NCBI RefSeq assembly: GCF_028728065.1
Contig: NZ_CP117811.1
Coordinates: forward strand, 2,418,001-2,482,000
Origin: Lentisphaera profundi
Lineage (GTDB): Bacteria > Verrucomicrobiota > Lentisphaeria > Lentisphaerales > Lentisphaeraceae
Length of the DNA stretch: 64,000 bases
Reading direction: 5' to 3'
In this document: piece by piece, positions 46,461 through 56,729 of the stretch
Layout: each line of letters opens with the position of its first letter
How positions within the stretch are numbered: position 1 is the stretch's first letter
Position numbers and translations under genes: made by a program
The notes under the pieces: generated by a model
Database searches by the model: none
Told to the model about the DNA's origin: nothing
Seen by the model: the letters and a program-made list of their open reading frames with translations, nothing else

Positions 46461-48200
46461 TTATTTCTTAAGATTTTTATGCTTTTGTAATTCAGACCAA
46501 GACAAGTCCCCATCCTTGTTCGAATCTGCACTAGGATTCTTTTTGAAATAAGCTTTTTTCCAGTCCACAGCACTCTTCTTACTCTCAGAACTCGATTTTT
46601 TCTGAGTGCCATTCTCTTTCGATCTTGTGCTTGGTACAGTTTTAGAGAAATCTAATTCGGCCATGGCAATTAATTCTGCTTTCATCTTTTCTTTGACTTC
46701 GGTGTACTCAGGATTCATTGCCAAATTTGTATGTTCGCCTGGATCTACATCATGTTTATAGAGCTCTTCTTTGCCATTATTATAACGTATGTAACGCCAG
46801 TCTTTTGAGCGTAAAGTCCAATGCTGTAAGCTGGGATCCCAGCCCGTGTGAGGCCCCGCATAAACCATCGTCAGAGCAGAATTGGGTCCTTGCCATTCTC
46901 CATTCTTAGGATCTTCTAAAAAGGGACGTATGCTAAAGCCACTGAGTCGAATCCCCTTATCATTTTTGCGATTATCGCCTTCTAAAGAACACAAATCTAC
47001 TAAAGTGGGATAAAGGTCAATAAGGGAAATCGGCTGCTCTGCTACCATGCCTGATTGAGCTACTTTAGGGGCCCGAATAATAAAGGGAATTCTTGCACTT
47101 TCTTCCCACAATGAATTCTTAAATAAGAAATCTTTCTCACCCATATTCCATCCATGATCCGAAGTGAAAATCACAATGGTATTGTCCTTAAAACGACTCT
47201 TATCTACTGCGTCAATAACTTGACCAATATTTTCATCCACTGCCGTGATACAGGCTAAATACGCTTGAGTAAAGGCTCGTAAACCTGCTTCTTGATTCGG
47301 ATAAGATTCCTTTAATAAACGAAAGTATTTCAAGCCTTTCTGATCCGCTTCAAAAACCGATTCATAAAAGGTATCATCTTTATCATTCATTTTGATTTCG
47401 GGCAAAATAATATCTTTTTGTGGAAACATATCAAAATATTTTTGCGGAACATGCAAAGGCGTGTGTGGCCGTATAAATCCCACTGAAAGAAAAAAAGGTT
47501 TTTTAATATTTTCCTTATCAAATTCAGCAATTTGCTCTGCTGCCCACTTGGCATTGTACTCATCTGGAGTCGGATCGCGATCGGGCCCAGTAGCATTATA
47601 AGCTTTTTTTGATTTCCAGTCGCCAAAAAACCAAAAGGCATTCTCACTCTCATTATCTATAGCACTTTCTAGAGAACCATAGGAACCATCAATGGCTCCG
47701 ATCTCACTAAAAGGAGCCGGAACATCGGGATGGGCTTTTAAGTCTTTGCCCACTTTCCAAAAAGGACCATAGTTAGCTTCTTTGTGAAATTCAGTATAAA
47801 TTGAAGCTTTATTATGATGAAGTAATTTTCCTGAACCCACCACGTGATAGCCATTCTCTTTAAACATTTCCATCATCGTTTTACAGTGCTTCAAAGTATC
47901 TTGTTGATACCATTTTTGCCAAAATAAATTTTTTGATTGATGGGGGTAAATTCCAGTAAAAATGCTCGCACGAGAAGGTGCACACACAGGGTTATTTGAG
48001 TAGGCCCTCTTAAAAGCCACTGCGCTTTTCGCGAATTTCTCTAAATTTGGAGTGCGTACCTGAGGGTGGCTTCCCATTCCAGATATGTAATCATTTAAAT
48101 CATCACACATAATTAAAACAACATTAGGACGCGGTGCTGCTAAACTCACAAAAGTCCATAGACAAACAATTGTGGTGAAAAATATAATTTTTACTTTCAT
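46461..48200 (-). CDS. Secreted sulfatase, iduronate-2-sulfatase-like, with EF-hand tail
   Basis: Type I sulfatase of 579 residues. Signal peptide ends near VSLAA; metal-binding DD lies in VLIMCDDLN. The formylglycine motif CAPSRAS is at about residue 77, followed by GSGKLLHH and FTSDHGWNMGE. The whole resembles iduronate-2-sulfatases more than arylsulfatases. After a Ser/Lys-rich linker the C-terminus carries one canonical EF-hand loop, DSNKDGDLSWSE, likely a calcium site. It is divergent from the next sulfatase over 319 bases. Confidence 0.92.
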   Translation of the reverse strand: MKVKIIFFTTIVCLWTFVSLAAPRPNVVLIMCDDLNDYISGMGSHPQVRTPNLEKFAKSAVAFKRAYSNNPVCAPSRASIFTGIYPHQSKNLFWQKWYQQDTLKHCKTMMEMFKENGYHVVGSGKLLHHNKASIYTEFHKEANYGPFWKVGKDLKAHPDVPAPFSEIGAIDGSYGSLESAIDNESENAFWFFGDWKSKKAYNATGPDRDPTPDEYNAKWAAEQIAEFDKENIKKPFFLSVGFIRPHTPLHVPQKYFDMFPQKDIILPEIKMNDKDDTFYESVFEADQKGLKYFRLLKESYPNQEAGLRAFTQAYLACITAVDENIGQVIDAVDKSRFKDNTIVIFTSDHGWNMGEKDFLFKNSLWEESARIPFIIRAPKVAQSGMVAEQPISLIDLYPTLVDLCSLEGDNRKNDKGIRLSGFSIRPFLEDPKNGEWQGPNSALTMVYAGPHTGWDPSLQHWTLRSKDWRYIRYNNGKEELYKHDVDPGEHTNLAMNPEYTEVKEKMKAELIAMAELDFSKTVPSTRSKENGTQKKSSSESKKSAVDWKKAYFKKNPSADSNKDGDLSWSELQKHKNLKK

Positions 48201-48519
48201 AAATAACCTATTAAATTAAAATCTCTTTAGACGACGTAGGTCATTACTTCATCAACTTACGCAATCTGACTAAGTCTTAAAAATGAATCGCTAGTTTTGA
48301 GATAAAAAACCAACGCTAGAAGAAAAAGTGACTCCTGCTCACAATCAAATTAATTATTTCCCACTATGATTTTACTGTGAAATCAGCTCAAACTTAAGCT
48401 TTGCCATAATCAAATAATAACAATGCTCTCATTAGTTCTAATATTACTGAAAAGTGAAGTCAATGACTTAAATTCCTTTCGTATTATCTTGATAACACCA
48501 AATTAAATAGGAATAAATT
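48201..48519. other. Divergent intergenic region between two sulfatases
   Basis: 319 AT-rich bases between start codons of divergent sulfatase genes. It should contain both promoters. I see no clear palindromic operator, hairpin or additional gene. Confidence 0.5.
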
Positions 48520-50034
48520 ATGACCAAATATTTAACGAGCCTCTTGTTTGTCTTGCTAGGTTTTCAGACTATTGCTAGCGATAAACCTAATATCATTATT
48601 ATCTATGCCGATGACATGGGCTACGGCGATATGTCCAACATGAATCCCGAGAGTAAAATACCGACACCAAATCTCGATAAACTTGCGGCCAATGGCATGC
48701 GTTTTGATGATGGCCATAGCTCTTCTGGAATTTGTACGCCCAGTCGCTACGCTTTACTGACAGGTAATTATCATTGGCGACGGATGCATGGCATCGTCAA
48801 TTCTTTTGGTGAATCTGTCTTCAAAGAAAATGAAATGACTCTTCCTCGCATGTTAAAAGGGCAAGGTTATAAAACCGCTGCTATTGGCAAATGGCATTTA
48901 GGCTTCAATTGGAAATCTATTATGATTGATCCTGAAGCCAAAACTAAAGCAGGGAAAAAAAGTGCTTATACCCCAGCGGCTTTTGATTGGAGCAAAGCCA
49001 TTCCTGGCGGACCTCTCAGCATTGGTTTCGATACATATTTTGGCGATGGAGTCATCAATTTTCCTCCTTATTGCTGGGTAGAAAATGATCGTGTCATTGA
49101 AGCTCCTAGCACGATGCTTGATCTCAAAGGAACTAGACCCCCTGAAGGTGGCTGGGAATGTCGCCCTGGTCCCGCTGTAAAAGACTGGGATATTTATCAA
49201 GTGCTACCCACTCTAACTAAGAAAGCAGTTGAATTCATTTCACAGCAAAAAAAAGATCAGCCTTTTTTCCTTTATTTTGCTCTCCCAGCACCTCACGCGC
49301 CAATTATTCCCAACAAAGAATTTATCGGCATGAGCCAAGCTGGTCCCTACGGAGATTTTGTTTGCCAAGTTGATTGGGTCACGGGTCAAGTTTTAGATAA
49401 ACTCAAAGAAAAAGGTTTGGATCAAAATTCTATTGTGATCTTCACTGCAGATAATGGTCCTGAGCATTATGCCTACAAACGTTTGGAAAAGACGGGTCAT
49501 AGTAGTCCCGGTATTTTGCGTGGTTTGAAGCGCGATATTTACGAAGGTGGCCACCGCGTTCCCTTTATCGTTTCTTGGCCCGGAAAAATTAAAACCTCAA
49601 TTTCGCTTGAAACGATTAGCCAAGTAGACCTAATGGCTACTATGGCAAAAATCACTGGTGCGAACCTCAAAGAAAACGAAGCCGTGGATAGTTACAATAT
49701 TTTACCTGTTTTGAAAAGTGAAAGTTATTCATCTCCCCTACGTGAGGCGACTGTACAAAATACTAAAACAGATAAATTTGCGATTCGTCGTGGCGACTGG
49801 TTATATCTAGATACTTATACGGGGCATCACAGCGGAGGCCATGATAAAATTTTCTCAGTAAAGAATGGCTTCCATCAAGTTAATCGCAAAGCTCCTGGCT
49901 TGCTTTATAACCTAAAGAATGACATTTCACAAAAGAATAATCTTTATGATCAGCATCCTGAGATTGTAAAGGAACTCAAAGATTTACTCAAGTCTTACCG
50001 TGAAGGAAGCCGTAGTGCTCCTCTCTTAGACTAG
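48520..50034 (+). CDS. Secreted arylsulfatase-type sulfatase
   Basis: Type I sulfatase of 504 residues. Signal peptide ends [18 protein letters not shown] gives the first metal Asp pair, [11 protein letters not shown] the formylglycine motif, GKWHLG the substrate-side Lys/His, and FTADNGPEH the second metal site. It belongs to the arylsulfatase A/GALNS-like branch. Its stop TAG lies in a CTAG that is the landing site of an IS. The last 76 bases of the gene occur a second time at 58133-58208. Confidence 0.93.
   Translation: MTKYLTSLLFVLLGFQTIASDKPNIIIIYADDMGYGDMSNMNPESKIPTPNLDKLAANGMRFDDGHSSSGICTPSRYALLTGNYHWRRMHGIVNSFGESVFKENEMTLPRMLKGQGYKTAAIGKWHLGFNWKSIMIDPEAKTKAGKKSAYTPAAFDWSKAIPGGPLSIGFDTYFGDGVINFPPYCWVENDRVIEAPSTMLDLKGTRPPEGGWECRPGPAVKDWDIYQVLPTLTKKAVEFISQQKKDQPFFLYFALPAPHAPIIPNKEFIGMSQAGPYGDFVCQVDWVTGQVLDKLKEKGLDQNSIVIFTADNGPEHYAYKRLEKTGHSSPGILRGLKRDIYEGGHRVPFIVSWPGKIKTSISLETISQVDLMATMAKITGANLKENEAVDSYNILPVLKSESYSSPLREATVQNTKTDKFAIRRGDWLYLDTYTGHHSGGHDKIFSVKNGFHQVNRKAPGLLYNLKNDISQKNNLYDQHPEIVKELKDLLKSYREGSRSAPLLD
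49959..50034 (+). repeat. 76-bp direct repeat, left copy (sulfatase 3' end)
   Basis: The final 76 bases of the sulfatase gene, from TGAGATTG to its stop TAG, are identical to 58133-58208. The two copies border an 8.1-kb segment of mobile elements and gene remnants. Confidence 0.92.
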
Positions 50035-51626
50035 ATGCACTCCGACATTCTATGCAGCGACCTCAAGCTCTATTTGACATAATAACTGGCAGATCCTTTC
50101 CAAGTTGAATCCTATGGCGCTTATGAGAGTTTCTTGACGAACCCTCTTTAAGCCACAAACGGTAAATCGCTCAAGATTGTGATAGTTCTTCAGCTTTGAA
50201 ATACCTGCTTCGGAAATTGATCGAATATTTCTCGCAAGTTGGTAGTTTTCACTCTCATAAATATCTTCTCCTAAGAGCTTCTTTCCCTTTGAGCCACTAA
50301 CACTGACTAATGTTGCCCCTTTTTCGATGGCATAATCTAAATTGGCGGCAGAGCTATATCCGTCATCCACACTGATCATCATTGCGCTCTCGCCCGTCAT
50401 CTTTTTATTTTCATCAAGGCAATTACTGAAGGCCTTGCTGTCACTGGTGTTTCCAGATTCTAGGGTGAATGATGTCAGAAAACCATTGGCACTAAAGGCG
50501 AAATTTGGTCGGTAGCCAAATACGGTTTCTCGACCACCCTTTTTAATAAATGCTGCATCATTATCACTCATGCTGTAAATTTTCCGTGCCGTCTTCGTAT
50601 CGTAGTCCTTAGGAGCCATGTTGAAGCGATGTTCAACCATCAAAACTTTATCTATGAAGCGAGATAGACATTCGTCAATCATCAGAACTTTGGCACTTTC
50701 ACAGTGTTGTTTAATTTGAGGAAGAGTCTTCTCCAGGCGAATAATAAATTTTCGGCACCTCGGTAAAAGTTCTTGCGTATAAAACTTTTGCCTCATTTTT
50801 CTTGCTCCTTTTTTTCCTTTAAGCATAGAGATCTCGAAATCCAGTTTACTCATATAATCACAGTAATTTTGCAGGCGTTTGAGAGGGATCTTCCTGCGCT
50901 CAACACAGGGAAGCTGATCATGAACGTCACTGATGTTTTTCATCATTTTGCAACTAAGGTTCTTTAGTAATTGACTATCGACAGGCCACGCTGAATCGGC
51001 CTTAATGACTGTAGAATCAATAATCACTGCTGAAAAATCATCCAGGCCACACTCCTTAACGCAGTTCAAAATAGCTTGATGAAAAAGATTAAGGGTCTTC
51101 TCAGAAAGAGCAGAGACTTGTTCATGAATCGTATTGCGTGAAGGGAAGCTTCCTATGCCCAAGCGCCCAATAAACTGCTGCAAGGAACTATTCTCACATA
51201 GCATACTATAGCCTCGTTCACCGTAACAATTATCATAAAAGTGACGGGCTATAAACAAAGCCACCACCAATTCAGCTGGGGGGTCTTTTTGGGTAGAGCT
51301 ATTTTTAAACTCGCGGTTTCTAGTGGCAGCTCTATCTTTACTCAACTGAAGTTGATCATCTTCAATTACCTTTTTGATCTCTTGAAATTCAGGACGAAGT
51401 ATGATTTGCCCCGCAATCTTCAATGGTCCGTTTAAAATTCCTATAGTTTGCCGTAATTCCTCGATGAAATATTCGGGAAAAAGAGTATCGTACATTGAAA
51501 GTCCCACTTGCTGTTATTGTCGGTGTAAGCTACTACAATATAGGCGATTAAGTGGGATTTTTTATTGGAAATTATAACTTTAAGCTATTTTTTAATAGCA
51601 CATGAGAGTGATCTGTCGGAGTGCAT
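50035..51626. mobile_element. Insertion sequence with 13-bp terminal inverted repeats and CTAG flanks
   Basis: A 1592-base element bounded by ATGCACTCCGACA and its exact complement (51614-51626), with CTAG directly outside each end (50031-50034 and 51627-51630). CTAG on both sides fits a 4-bp target duplication or target choice. It carries one complete transposase gene on the minus strand. Left flank is the end of a sulfatase gene, right flank the middle of a prepilin-like gene. Confidence 0.88.
50050..51507 (-). CDS. IS transposase, probably DDE type
   Basis: Intact 485-residue transposase. An N-terminal DUF772-like part (DPPAELVVALFIARHFY, GERGYSMLCE) is followed by a core with IIDSTVIKADSAWP, FGYRPNFAFSANGF and SVDDGYSSAANLDYA that supply candidate acidic catalytic residues, and a closing stretch with RQETLISAIGFNLERI. 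Length and domain plan resemble the IS1182/IS5 superfamily; the family is not settled by eye. The frame is unbroken, so it may still be active. Confidence 0.85.
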   Translation of the reverse strand: MGLSMYDTLFPEYFIEELRQTIGILNGPLKIAGQIILRPEFQEIKKVIEDDQLQLSKDRAATRNREFKNSSTQKDPPAELVVALFIARHFYDNCYGERGYSMLCENSSLQQFIGRLGIGSFPSRNTIHEQVSALSEKTLNLFHQAILNCVKECGLDDFSAVIIDSTVIKADSAWPVDSQLLKNLSCKMMKNISDVHDQLPCVERRKIPLKRLQNYCDYMSKLDFEISMLKGKKGARKMRQKFYTQELLPRCRKFIIRLEKTLPQIKQHCESAKVLMIDECLSRFIDKVLMVEHRFNMAPKDYDTKTARKIYSMSDNDAAFIKKGGRETVFGYRPNFAFSANGFLTSFTLESGNTSDSKAFSNCLDENKKMTGESAMMISVDDGYSSAANLDYAIEKGATLVSVSGSKGKKLLGEDIYESENYQLARNIRSISEAGISKLKNYHNLERFTVCGLKRVRQETLISAIGFNLERICQLLCQIELEVAA

Positions 51627-52181
51627 CTAGCAGGTTATGATGGACGAACTGTAGCTTATTCTGACCTATACACTAATACTGCTATCAAGGCAAGCCGATC
51701 AAATGCGGGAATTTACGCATGCCCATCTGATGATATCCAACGCCTATATGGGACTGATCCAGATGCTCTTACTCTATCTTATTCGCCAAGCTGGCTATCT
51801 GGTGGGAGTGGGTCAAATCCTAAAACTTATGCATCATCTAGAGGAATCATCGGTGACTACAATTACGGTGGTTCAACTGGCCGTATAAATCGAAGCTTGA
51901 AGATATCTGAAATTAATCAACAAAGCGAAACTTTAATGATCTTTGAATACATGGAAACCCAGCGCTGCCTTGGTAGGAAAGATAAAAGTATTATCAAAAC
52001 CTCTTCCCTCATCAACAATCCCGATAGGGTTCCTCACGAGGGTTTAACTAAATCAAATTTTTTATTTGTTGATGGTCATGTAGAATCATGGAGTTATTTT
52101 CAAACTATGCAAAACAGCAACGGTGGTATGGGCTCAGCCGCCGATCAAACTGACACCATGTGGGATTCGCAAAAGAATTAA
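51627..52181 (+). pseudogene. Prepilin-like protein, C-terminal fragment
   Basis: About 185 codons of the C-terminal part of a prepilin-type secreted protein, paralogous to the intact gene that faces it. Shared features are the YDGR segment, YACPSDDIQR, the H-x9-DG-type motif (HEGLTKSNFLFVDGH) and the last residues DTMWDSQ. The N-terminal methylation segment is missing: the frame runs straight into the IS end at CTAG, where CTA GCA codes for Leu-Ala of the lost gene. The other side of the IS is a sulfatase, so the missing part has been deleted or moved. Confidence 0.8.
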
Positions 52182-52225
52182 CCTACGATTTTAATTCACA
52201 CAATTAAGATCTTTAGCTATCGTGA

Positions 52226-52996
52226 TTATTTTTCACTATCCCACAAAGTGTCAAGAATATCATTCGGAGTACCCGATCCACCACCATCTTTTGCTAAAGT
52301 GCCCAAAAAAGTCATTGTTTTAACACTGCCATCTGCCATGAGGTAATTGTCTTTACCATATTTTTCATGGGGAGTTTGCTCATTTTGATAAGAACCTATT
52401 GCCACAAATGATCCCTCACCGCGACCGACAATTCTGTTTGTAGCCGATAGTTCTACCATAGTTAAAGTTGTTGAAGGTGAATTCAAATTACTAATATTTT
52501 GAGTCCTACTTGGATTTTTACTCGTGATTCCACGAGCCCAATTAGTTAGTACCCAATTAGCCCCAAAATAACGAACAGTTAAAGCATAGCTTGCGGGTGA
52601 AATTTTAGCATTTCCGATCCAATGAGTACGTTGTAATGTATCCGACGGACATGAATACAAATCTGAGTTATATCCTAAACTTTTTAAAAGAACTTGGTTC
52701 TGTAACGCAGCTGTATCTCTTATCTCTCTTCCATCATAGGAAGATAATAAATCATCCCATGAATACTGACCCGGAGGACCACTTGAGTTCTGATTATCTG
52801 AAAAAGGGTAATAACCATTATTATCATCATGGTACATCATCATAGCATAATTAATTTGCTTAATATTGCTTTTACATACTGCCATTTTTGATTTTTCTCT
52901 CGCAATTCTTAGTGCTGGCAAAAGTAAACTTGCAAGTATCGCTACTATGGCTATAACAACAAGTAGTTCGATGAGAGTGAATTTCTTTCTGTTCAT
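52226..52996 (-). CDS. Prepilin-type protein (type II secretion/pilin-like, H-x9-DG)
   Basis: Secreted protein of 256 residues with an N-terminal prepilin segment [19 protein letters not shown] (cleavage before F, Glu at +5) and a long beta-rich C-terminal part with YSCPSD and [15 protein letters not shown]. It is one of a large expanded family in Lentisphaerota and Planctomycetota thought to be pseudopilins. I choose the ATG at 52996 because it starts the prepilin segment; the longer frame adds an unlikely 25 residues. It is convergent with its truncated paralogue. Confidence 0.88.
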   Translation of the reverse strand: MNRKKFTLIELLVVIAIVAILASLLLPALRIAREKSKMAVCKSNIKQINYAMMMYHDDNNGYYPFSDNQNSSGPPGQYSWDDLLSSYDGREIRDTAALQNQVLLKSLGYNSDLYSCPSDTLQRTHWIGNAKISPASYALTVRYFGANWVLTNWARGITSKNPSRTQNISNLNSPSTTLTMVELSATNRIVGRGEGSFVAIGSYQNEQTPHEKYGKDNYLMADGSVKTMTFLGTLAKDGGGSGTPNDILDTLWDSEK

Positions 52997-53071
52997 AATA
53001 AATAAGCCTATCTTTAGTAAATGTAGGATTATTAACAAAGGAAAAACAACGAGTGCTACAAAAAAGCACAA

Positions 53072-53376
53072 TTAATTACACGATTATTTATTTTACATTA
53101 TGATAAAATCCTCCACCTATAATCTCTCCTTGTCATTCTCGAGCTAATTCTCTAAAAAGTAGACGATGTATTTAGTTTTATTTATTTATTTGATGTCTAC
53201 TTGAATGTTTCAGAAGCTCCTGTCCCCATTGCAGAGATTGAACTGGATTAAAGCAAAAAATTCATCACTCTAATCACGTCCCGCATTTACTAATATCTTC
53301 TTTAGTCTCACACACTTTGCGGAACGTGATTTTTTACTTTCAATTGTACACTAGAATAGTAAATCCTAGATCTGAA
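53072..53376. other. Intergenic stretch without a gene
   Basis: AT-rich. An imperfect inverted repeat (53272-53285 with 53318-53331, 13 of 14 bases, 32-base loop) may have been a terminator of the broken aldolase gene. A lone CCTGTCCCC (53219-53227) matches the end motif of the Y1 elements nearby and may be a remnant or chance. Confidence 0.45.
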
Positions 53377-53561
53377 TTATTTAAATAATTGACAGAAGCT
53401 TTGGGCATCTTGCGCTAGTTGAGATAAATCTTTTCCTGGCTTATACAGGCTACCACCCAAGCCAAAGCCATCGGCACCTACTTCAGTCCAATCTTTAACA
53501 TTACTCAGGTCCACTCCACCTACAGCGTAGATCTCGGTACCTTTCGGCAAAAAAGTAAAAC
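53377..53561 (-). pseudogene. DgoA/KDPG-type aldolase, C-terminal fragment
   Basis: Read on the minus strand, 61 codons ending in TAA at 53377-53379 encode AVGGVDLSNVKDW, GADGFGLGGSLYKPG and a closing helix. This is the C-terminal end of a 2-dehydro-3-deoxy-6-phosphogalactonate/gluconate aldolase. The frame breaks exactly at the left end of a Y1 element (53562). The rest of the gene is not found at the other end of the element, so sequence was lost. It hints at a former galactonate or uronate pathway here. Confidence 0.82.
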
Positions 53562-54849
53562 GGGGACAGGTTAAATTTTGAAGGGGAAAACTCTGTAAAA
53601 ACTTGCTAGTAAAAATTAGTGCATATAGATTCTTTTAGGTATATAAAATCTAGAAGGAGAAATAAAATGGCACGGAAAGCAAGAATTAAACTCACAGTTG
53701 GTTCCTATTACCACGTAACAAACCGCGTTGCAGGTTTTAAAGAAGACCGTCCCTTTGGGGATATCGAAAAAGCCTATTTTTACAAGCTACTCAATCAAAT
53801 GCGAGAGTTTTATACGATAGACGTTCTCTCCTCAGTATGCATGAGCAATCATTTTCATCTCGTGATCTTTGCACCAAGGGAAAACCCAAGCCATAAGGCG
53901 GTAGTAAAGCGCTACAAAAAATATCGCGGTCAAAAATTTAACTTAGTCGATGAAAATTGTTTGAAAAATGAACAGTTCCTTGCGAAACTCGCAAGTCGTA
54001 TGAGGGATATTTCGGAGTTCATGAAAGATTTCCAACAGCGTTTCACCCGTTGGTATAATCGTACCCGAAAAGACAAGTACGGCAGCATTCATCCACGTCG
54101 AGGCAGACTTTGGCAAGATCGCTTTTTTAGCGGACTCATTGAAAAGAAATCTTATCTCTGGATATGCCTCCTTTATATCGAACTCAATCCCGTTCGTGCT
54201 CATATTTACAATGAAGCAAGTCTTTATAATTACTCAAGTTACGGACAGTACTGTGGGTCTGGCAAGCATCCTTACAAGCAAGAACTAATAAAGCATTTTA
54301 AAAGTGATATTGAATCAAAATCTGATGAAGAACACTTTACCGATTTAATGGAGGAAATGAGGACAGCCTTCCTTAGTGTTCAAACTTTTTTATTTGGTGG
54401 AGAAGATGAAGAAAGCCAAGTTTCAAAGAGACTCGAGGAGATCTCGCGGCGAGCGTCTTATTGGACTAAGGGCTTACTTGTAGGAAGTAAGAGTTTTGTT
54501 TTGGAGCATGCTGCTAAAACTTACGAAAAAGAATCGCTGAAACGGCTTGAGCGTCGTTTGAAACGAGAGGAAAAATCGAATCAAAGTGGTCTTGGTATAT
54601 TTAGCCTGCAAGGCATCTAAAAAACCATAAAAAACAAGTCATGAACTTAGTGAAATTATCACTGAGTTAAATGCTTGTGTATTTATCGCAAGATTTTATG
54701 AGAATATCTCATTCAATCAAAAAATTTTTGACTGGTGGAGATCAATACCTGACCAAGTCGCTTTTATCTCGTCTCTAATCGCGCAAAAGTCCAAAACTAG
54801 CCAAAGGAAATACAAAAATACTCGTCCTTTAAAAAAGTGTCCTGTCCCC
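53562..54849 (+). mobile_element. Y1-transposase (RAYT-like) element, copy 1
   Basis: A 1288-base unit that starts GGGGACAGG and ends CCTGTCCCC, almost identical to copy 2. It has one gene, with subterminal hairpins behind it (54645-54654 with 54660-54669, and GAGAATATCTC). Flanks are an aldolase fragment on the left and an unrelated transposase fragment on the right. This fits IS200/IS605 or REP-associated elements, which need hairpins rather than long inverted repeats. Confidence 0.85.
53667..54620 (+). CDS. Y1 (HUH) transposase, RAYT-like, copy 1
   Basis: Single-strand transposase of 317 residues. The HUH pair is in CMSNHFHLVIF (His62 and His64) and a candidate catalytic Tyr is near residue 170 in LLYIELNPVRAH. 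RLWQDRFFSGL between them is typical of REP-associated transposases (PF01797). I choose the ATG at 53667, 6 bases after AAGGAGA, over a GTG 48 bases upstream. It differs from copy 2 by about five residues, and both are intact. Confidence 0.93.
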   Translation: MARKARIKLTVGSYYHVTNRVAGFKEDRPFGDIEKAYFYKLLNQMREFYTIDVLSSVCMSNHFHLVIFAPRENPSHKAVVKRYKKYRGQKFNLVDENCLKNEQFLAKLASRMRDISEFMKDFQQRFTRWYNRTRKDKYGSIHPRRGRLWQDRFFSGLIEKKSYLWICLLYIELNPVRAHIYNEASLYNYSSYGQYCGSGKHPYKQELIKHFKSDIESKSDEEHFTDLMEEMRTAFLSVQTFLFGGEDEESQVSKRLEEISRRASYWTKGLLVGSKSFVLEHAAKTYEKESLKRLERRLKREEKSNQSGLGIFSLQGI

Positions 54850-55313
54850 AAAACTCCACTAAGAAAAATCCTGCGGACTAAAGGTCGAAGTAGTTCAAGA
54901 TCTACCGTATAAGCTTTGTGAAGAATTCTTTTTAAGGCGGCGGTACCTAGAGATTTTTTACAGCCCAAGAGTTTTTGCCAAGCTTCATCTTTCTGCAAGG
55001 TATCGAAAGTTTTTAAACTACTTTCGGTACCGTCTGTGAAAAAGAGCACCAACTGAAAAAAGGCTTCTTCAAGCTTTATCCCTTTCTTACTTTTTCTTAA
55101 ATCTTGTAATACCTTCGCAAGTTCATCACAAATGCCAGTGCCATTAATGAAATTAACAAAAGGTGCTAATCCTGATCGTGAACTTAGACAGTTTGTGGTG
55201 ACTCCAATTTCTTTGATTGTTCTACGACATTCTTTCTGGGTTATTCTAGTTTTTTTGTTTTTCTTGGGTATCGTAACTCTGTGGTGTTTTGGGTTGGTGT
55301 TTTTTAGTCGAAA
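54850..55313 (-). pseudogene. DDE-type transposase remnant, N-terminal fragment
   Basis: On the minus strand an open frame without a good start codon encodes about 155 residues (IPKKNKKTRITQKECRR, GLAPFVNFINGTGIC, ALKRILHKAYT). This resembles the N-terminal part of IS1380/IS4-like transposases. It is cut at 54850 by the right end of Y1 element copy 1, and no continuation is seen to the left of that element. The IS family is a guess by eye. Confidence 0.55.
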
Positions 55314-55414
55314 CTAATTTAGCCCAAACGCCACTTTTCACCTCCCCAGTGAAAGTTTTATGCCTAAAGCGTATTTCTTAGGTCTATGGAATCTATTTAA
55401 AAAAAGGAAAAGCA

Positions 55415-56371
55415 ATGAAGCCATTTACGATTTTCGGGCTTATAGCTCTTTTTGCCGCTTGCGCAGTACAGGCCAAGGACACCTGGGCCGATAGTCAAAA
55501 ATTTGCAGAAAAACAAACCACCGAATTCTTAACAAAATACCCGAGTGTTCAATCGGATAGCTTTGTGTTTAAAACAATTAAACTTCCCAATGGAAATTCC
55601 CTTGCCTTGGATTTACGTATCGAACGTCCCAAAGAAAAGAAACTATGCCCCGTTGTATTTTTTGTTCATGGTGGTGGTTGGGGCGCTGGTAGTAAAGGCG
55701 CATTTTGTCCGCAGTCCTTTGAACTTGCCAAGCATGGTATTGCCGGAGTACGAATCGAGTATCGCCTCAAGGGTCAAGGCGGTAAATTCACCAATGTCAT
55801 TAAAGATGTGCTGGACGCCATTGATTTCATTCGACATAGAAAAGACGAGCTCGTCCTGGACTTCACCCGAGTCGGTCTTGCTGGAGGCTCGGCCGGTGGG
55901 CACCTTTCATCTATCGCAGCCCAGCTTACTCCAGAGTGTATTTCTTACGATGGTTATAATGGACTTTTTGACGCTTTCCAGCGTGATGGAAGCCGCTTTG
56001 GCGGTGGCAATTATACTGGCACTACTGAAGCCCAAAAGAAAAATGCATCCGCCATTTATATCATCAAAGACAAGCCTCCACATACACTGCTCTATCATGG
56101 CACCGCAGACACAACTATTGTTCCAAAGCAAGCCCATCGTTTTGCCCAGGCCATTCGTGATAAAGGCGGCCAGGCCGATGTACTGATCTACGAAGGCGCG
56201 GGGCATTCTTTTTTCAACAAGGAACCCTATCTATCTGTAACCACAAAGGCCCTACTCGCTCATACATCCTTTGTTTTCGGCATGACCGATCACAAACCCA
56301 ATTTACAAGATTATAATGTTGAGCCTACTGAAGCACTAACAAAGCCTAAGAAGAAAAAGGAGCGAAAGTAA
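55415..56371 (+). CDS. Secreted alpha/beta-hydrolase, BD-FAE/acetyl-esterase-like
   Basis: Esterase of 318 residues with a signal peptide (LFAACAVQA-K). The oxyanion segment is VHGGGWGAG, the nucleophile elbow GGSAGG (Ser near 157), the acid is in HGTADTTI and the His in GAGHSFF. Relatives remove acetyl or feruloyl groups from plant or algal polysaccharides. A Lys-rich tail ends the protein. Its stop overlaps the start of the truncated sulfatase (TAATG), showing that the two were one transcription unit. Confidence 0.88.
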   Translation: MKPFTIFGLIALFAACAVQAKDTWADSQKFAEKQTTEFLTKYPSVQSDSFVFKTIKLPNGNSLALDLRIERPKEKKLCPVVFFVHGGGWGAGSKGAFCPQSFELAKHGIAGVRIEYRLKGQGGKFTNVIKDVLDAIDFIRHRKDELVLDFTRVGLAGGSAGGHLSSIAAQLTPECISYDGYNGLFDAFQRDGSRFGGGNYTGTTEAQKKNASAIYIIKDKPPHTLLYHGTADTTIVPKQAHRFAQAIRDKGGQADVLIYEGAGHSFFNKEPYLSVTTKALLAHTSFVFGMTDHKPNLQDYNVEPTEALTKPKKKKERK

Positions 56372-56729
56372 TGGGAAAGCTAATGACAGCAGTTTCTATG
56401 ATTTTTTACATTGGATTAACTCACCTTTCGGCGGCGGAAAGCCTACCAAATTTTGTTATTATTTATACTGATGACCAAGGGTACCAGGATCTGGGCTGTT
56501 ATGGCTCACCTAATATCGACAAAATGGCGAGTGAGGGCATGAAGTTCACCAGCTTCTATGCCCAGACCGTCTGCGGCCCATCCCGTGCATCTCTATTGAC
56601 GGGGTCTTATCCCATGAGAATAGAAAGACATAGCGGTGATAATGAAAAGGCTCCGCACCCCGCGATGTCATTGAATGAAATTACGATCCCGGAAATACTA
56701 AAGCCTCTTGGCTATAAAACCGAGGATAT
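56371..56729 (+). pseudogene. Sulfatase, N-terminal fragment cut by Y1 element copy 2
   Basis: The first 120 codons of a secreted type I sulfatase. A signal peptide, FVIIYTDDQGYQD (metal site) and CGPSRASLLTGSY (formylglycine motif) are intact. The frame is cut at 56730 within what is normally the GKWHLG motif, after GYKTEDM. The remainder of the gene is absent beyond the element. It would lack the second metal site and cannot be an active sulfatase. Confidence 0.88.

Noticed and set aside
53619-53666. Upstream GTG start adding 16 residues to the Y1 transposase (and the same at 56787)
   Set aside because: The ATG 48 bases downstream follows a strong AAGGAGA site and begins the conserved MARKARIKL sequence.
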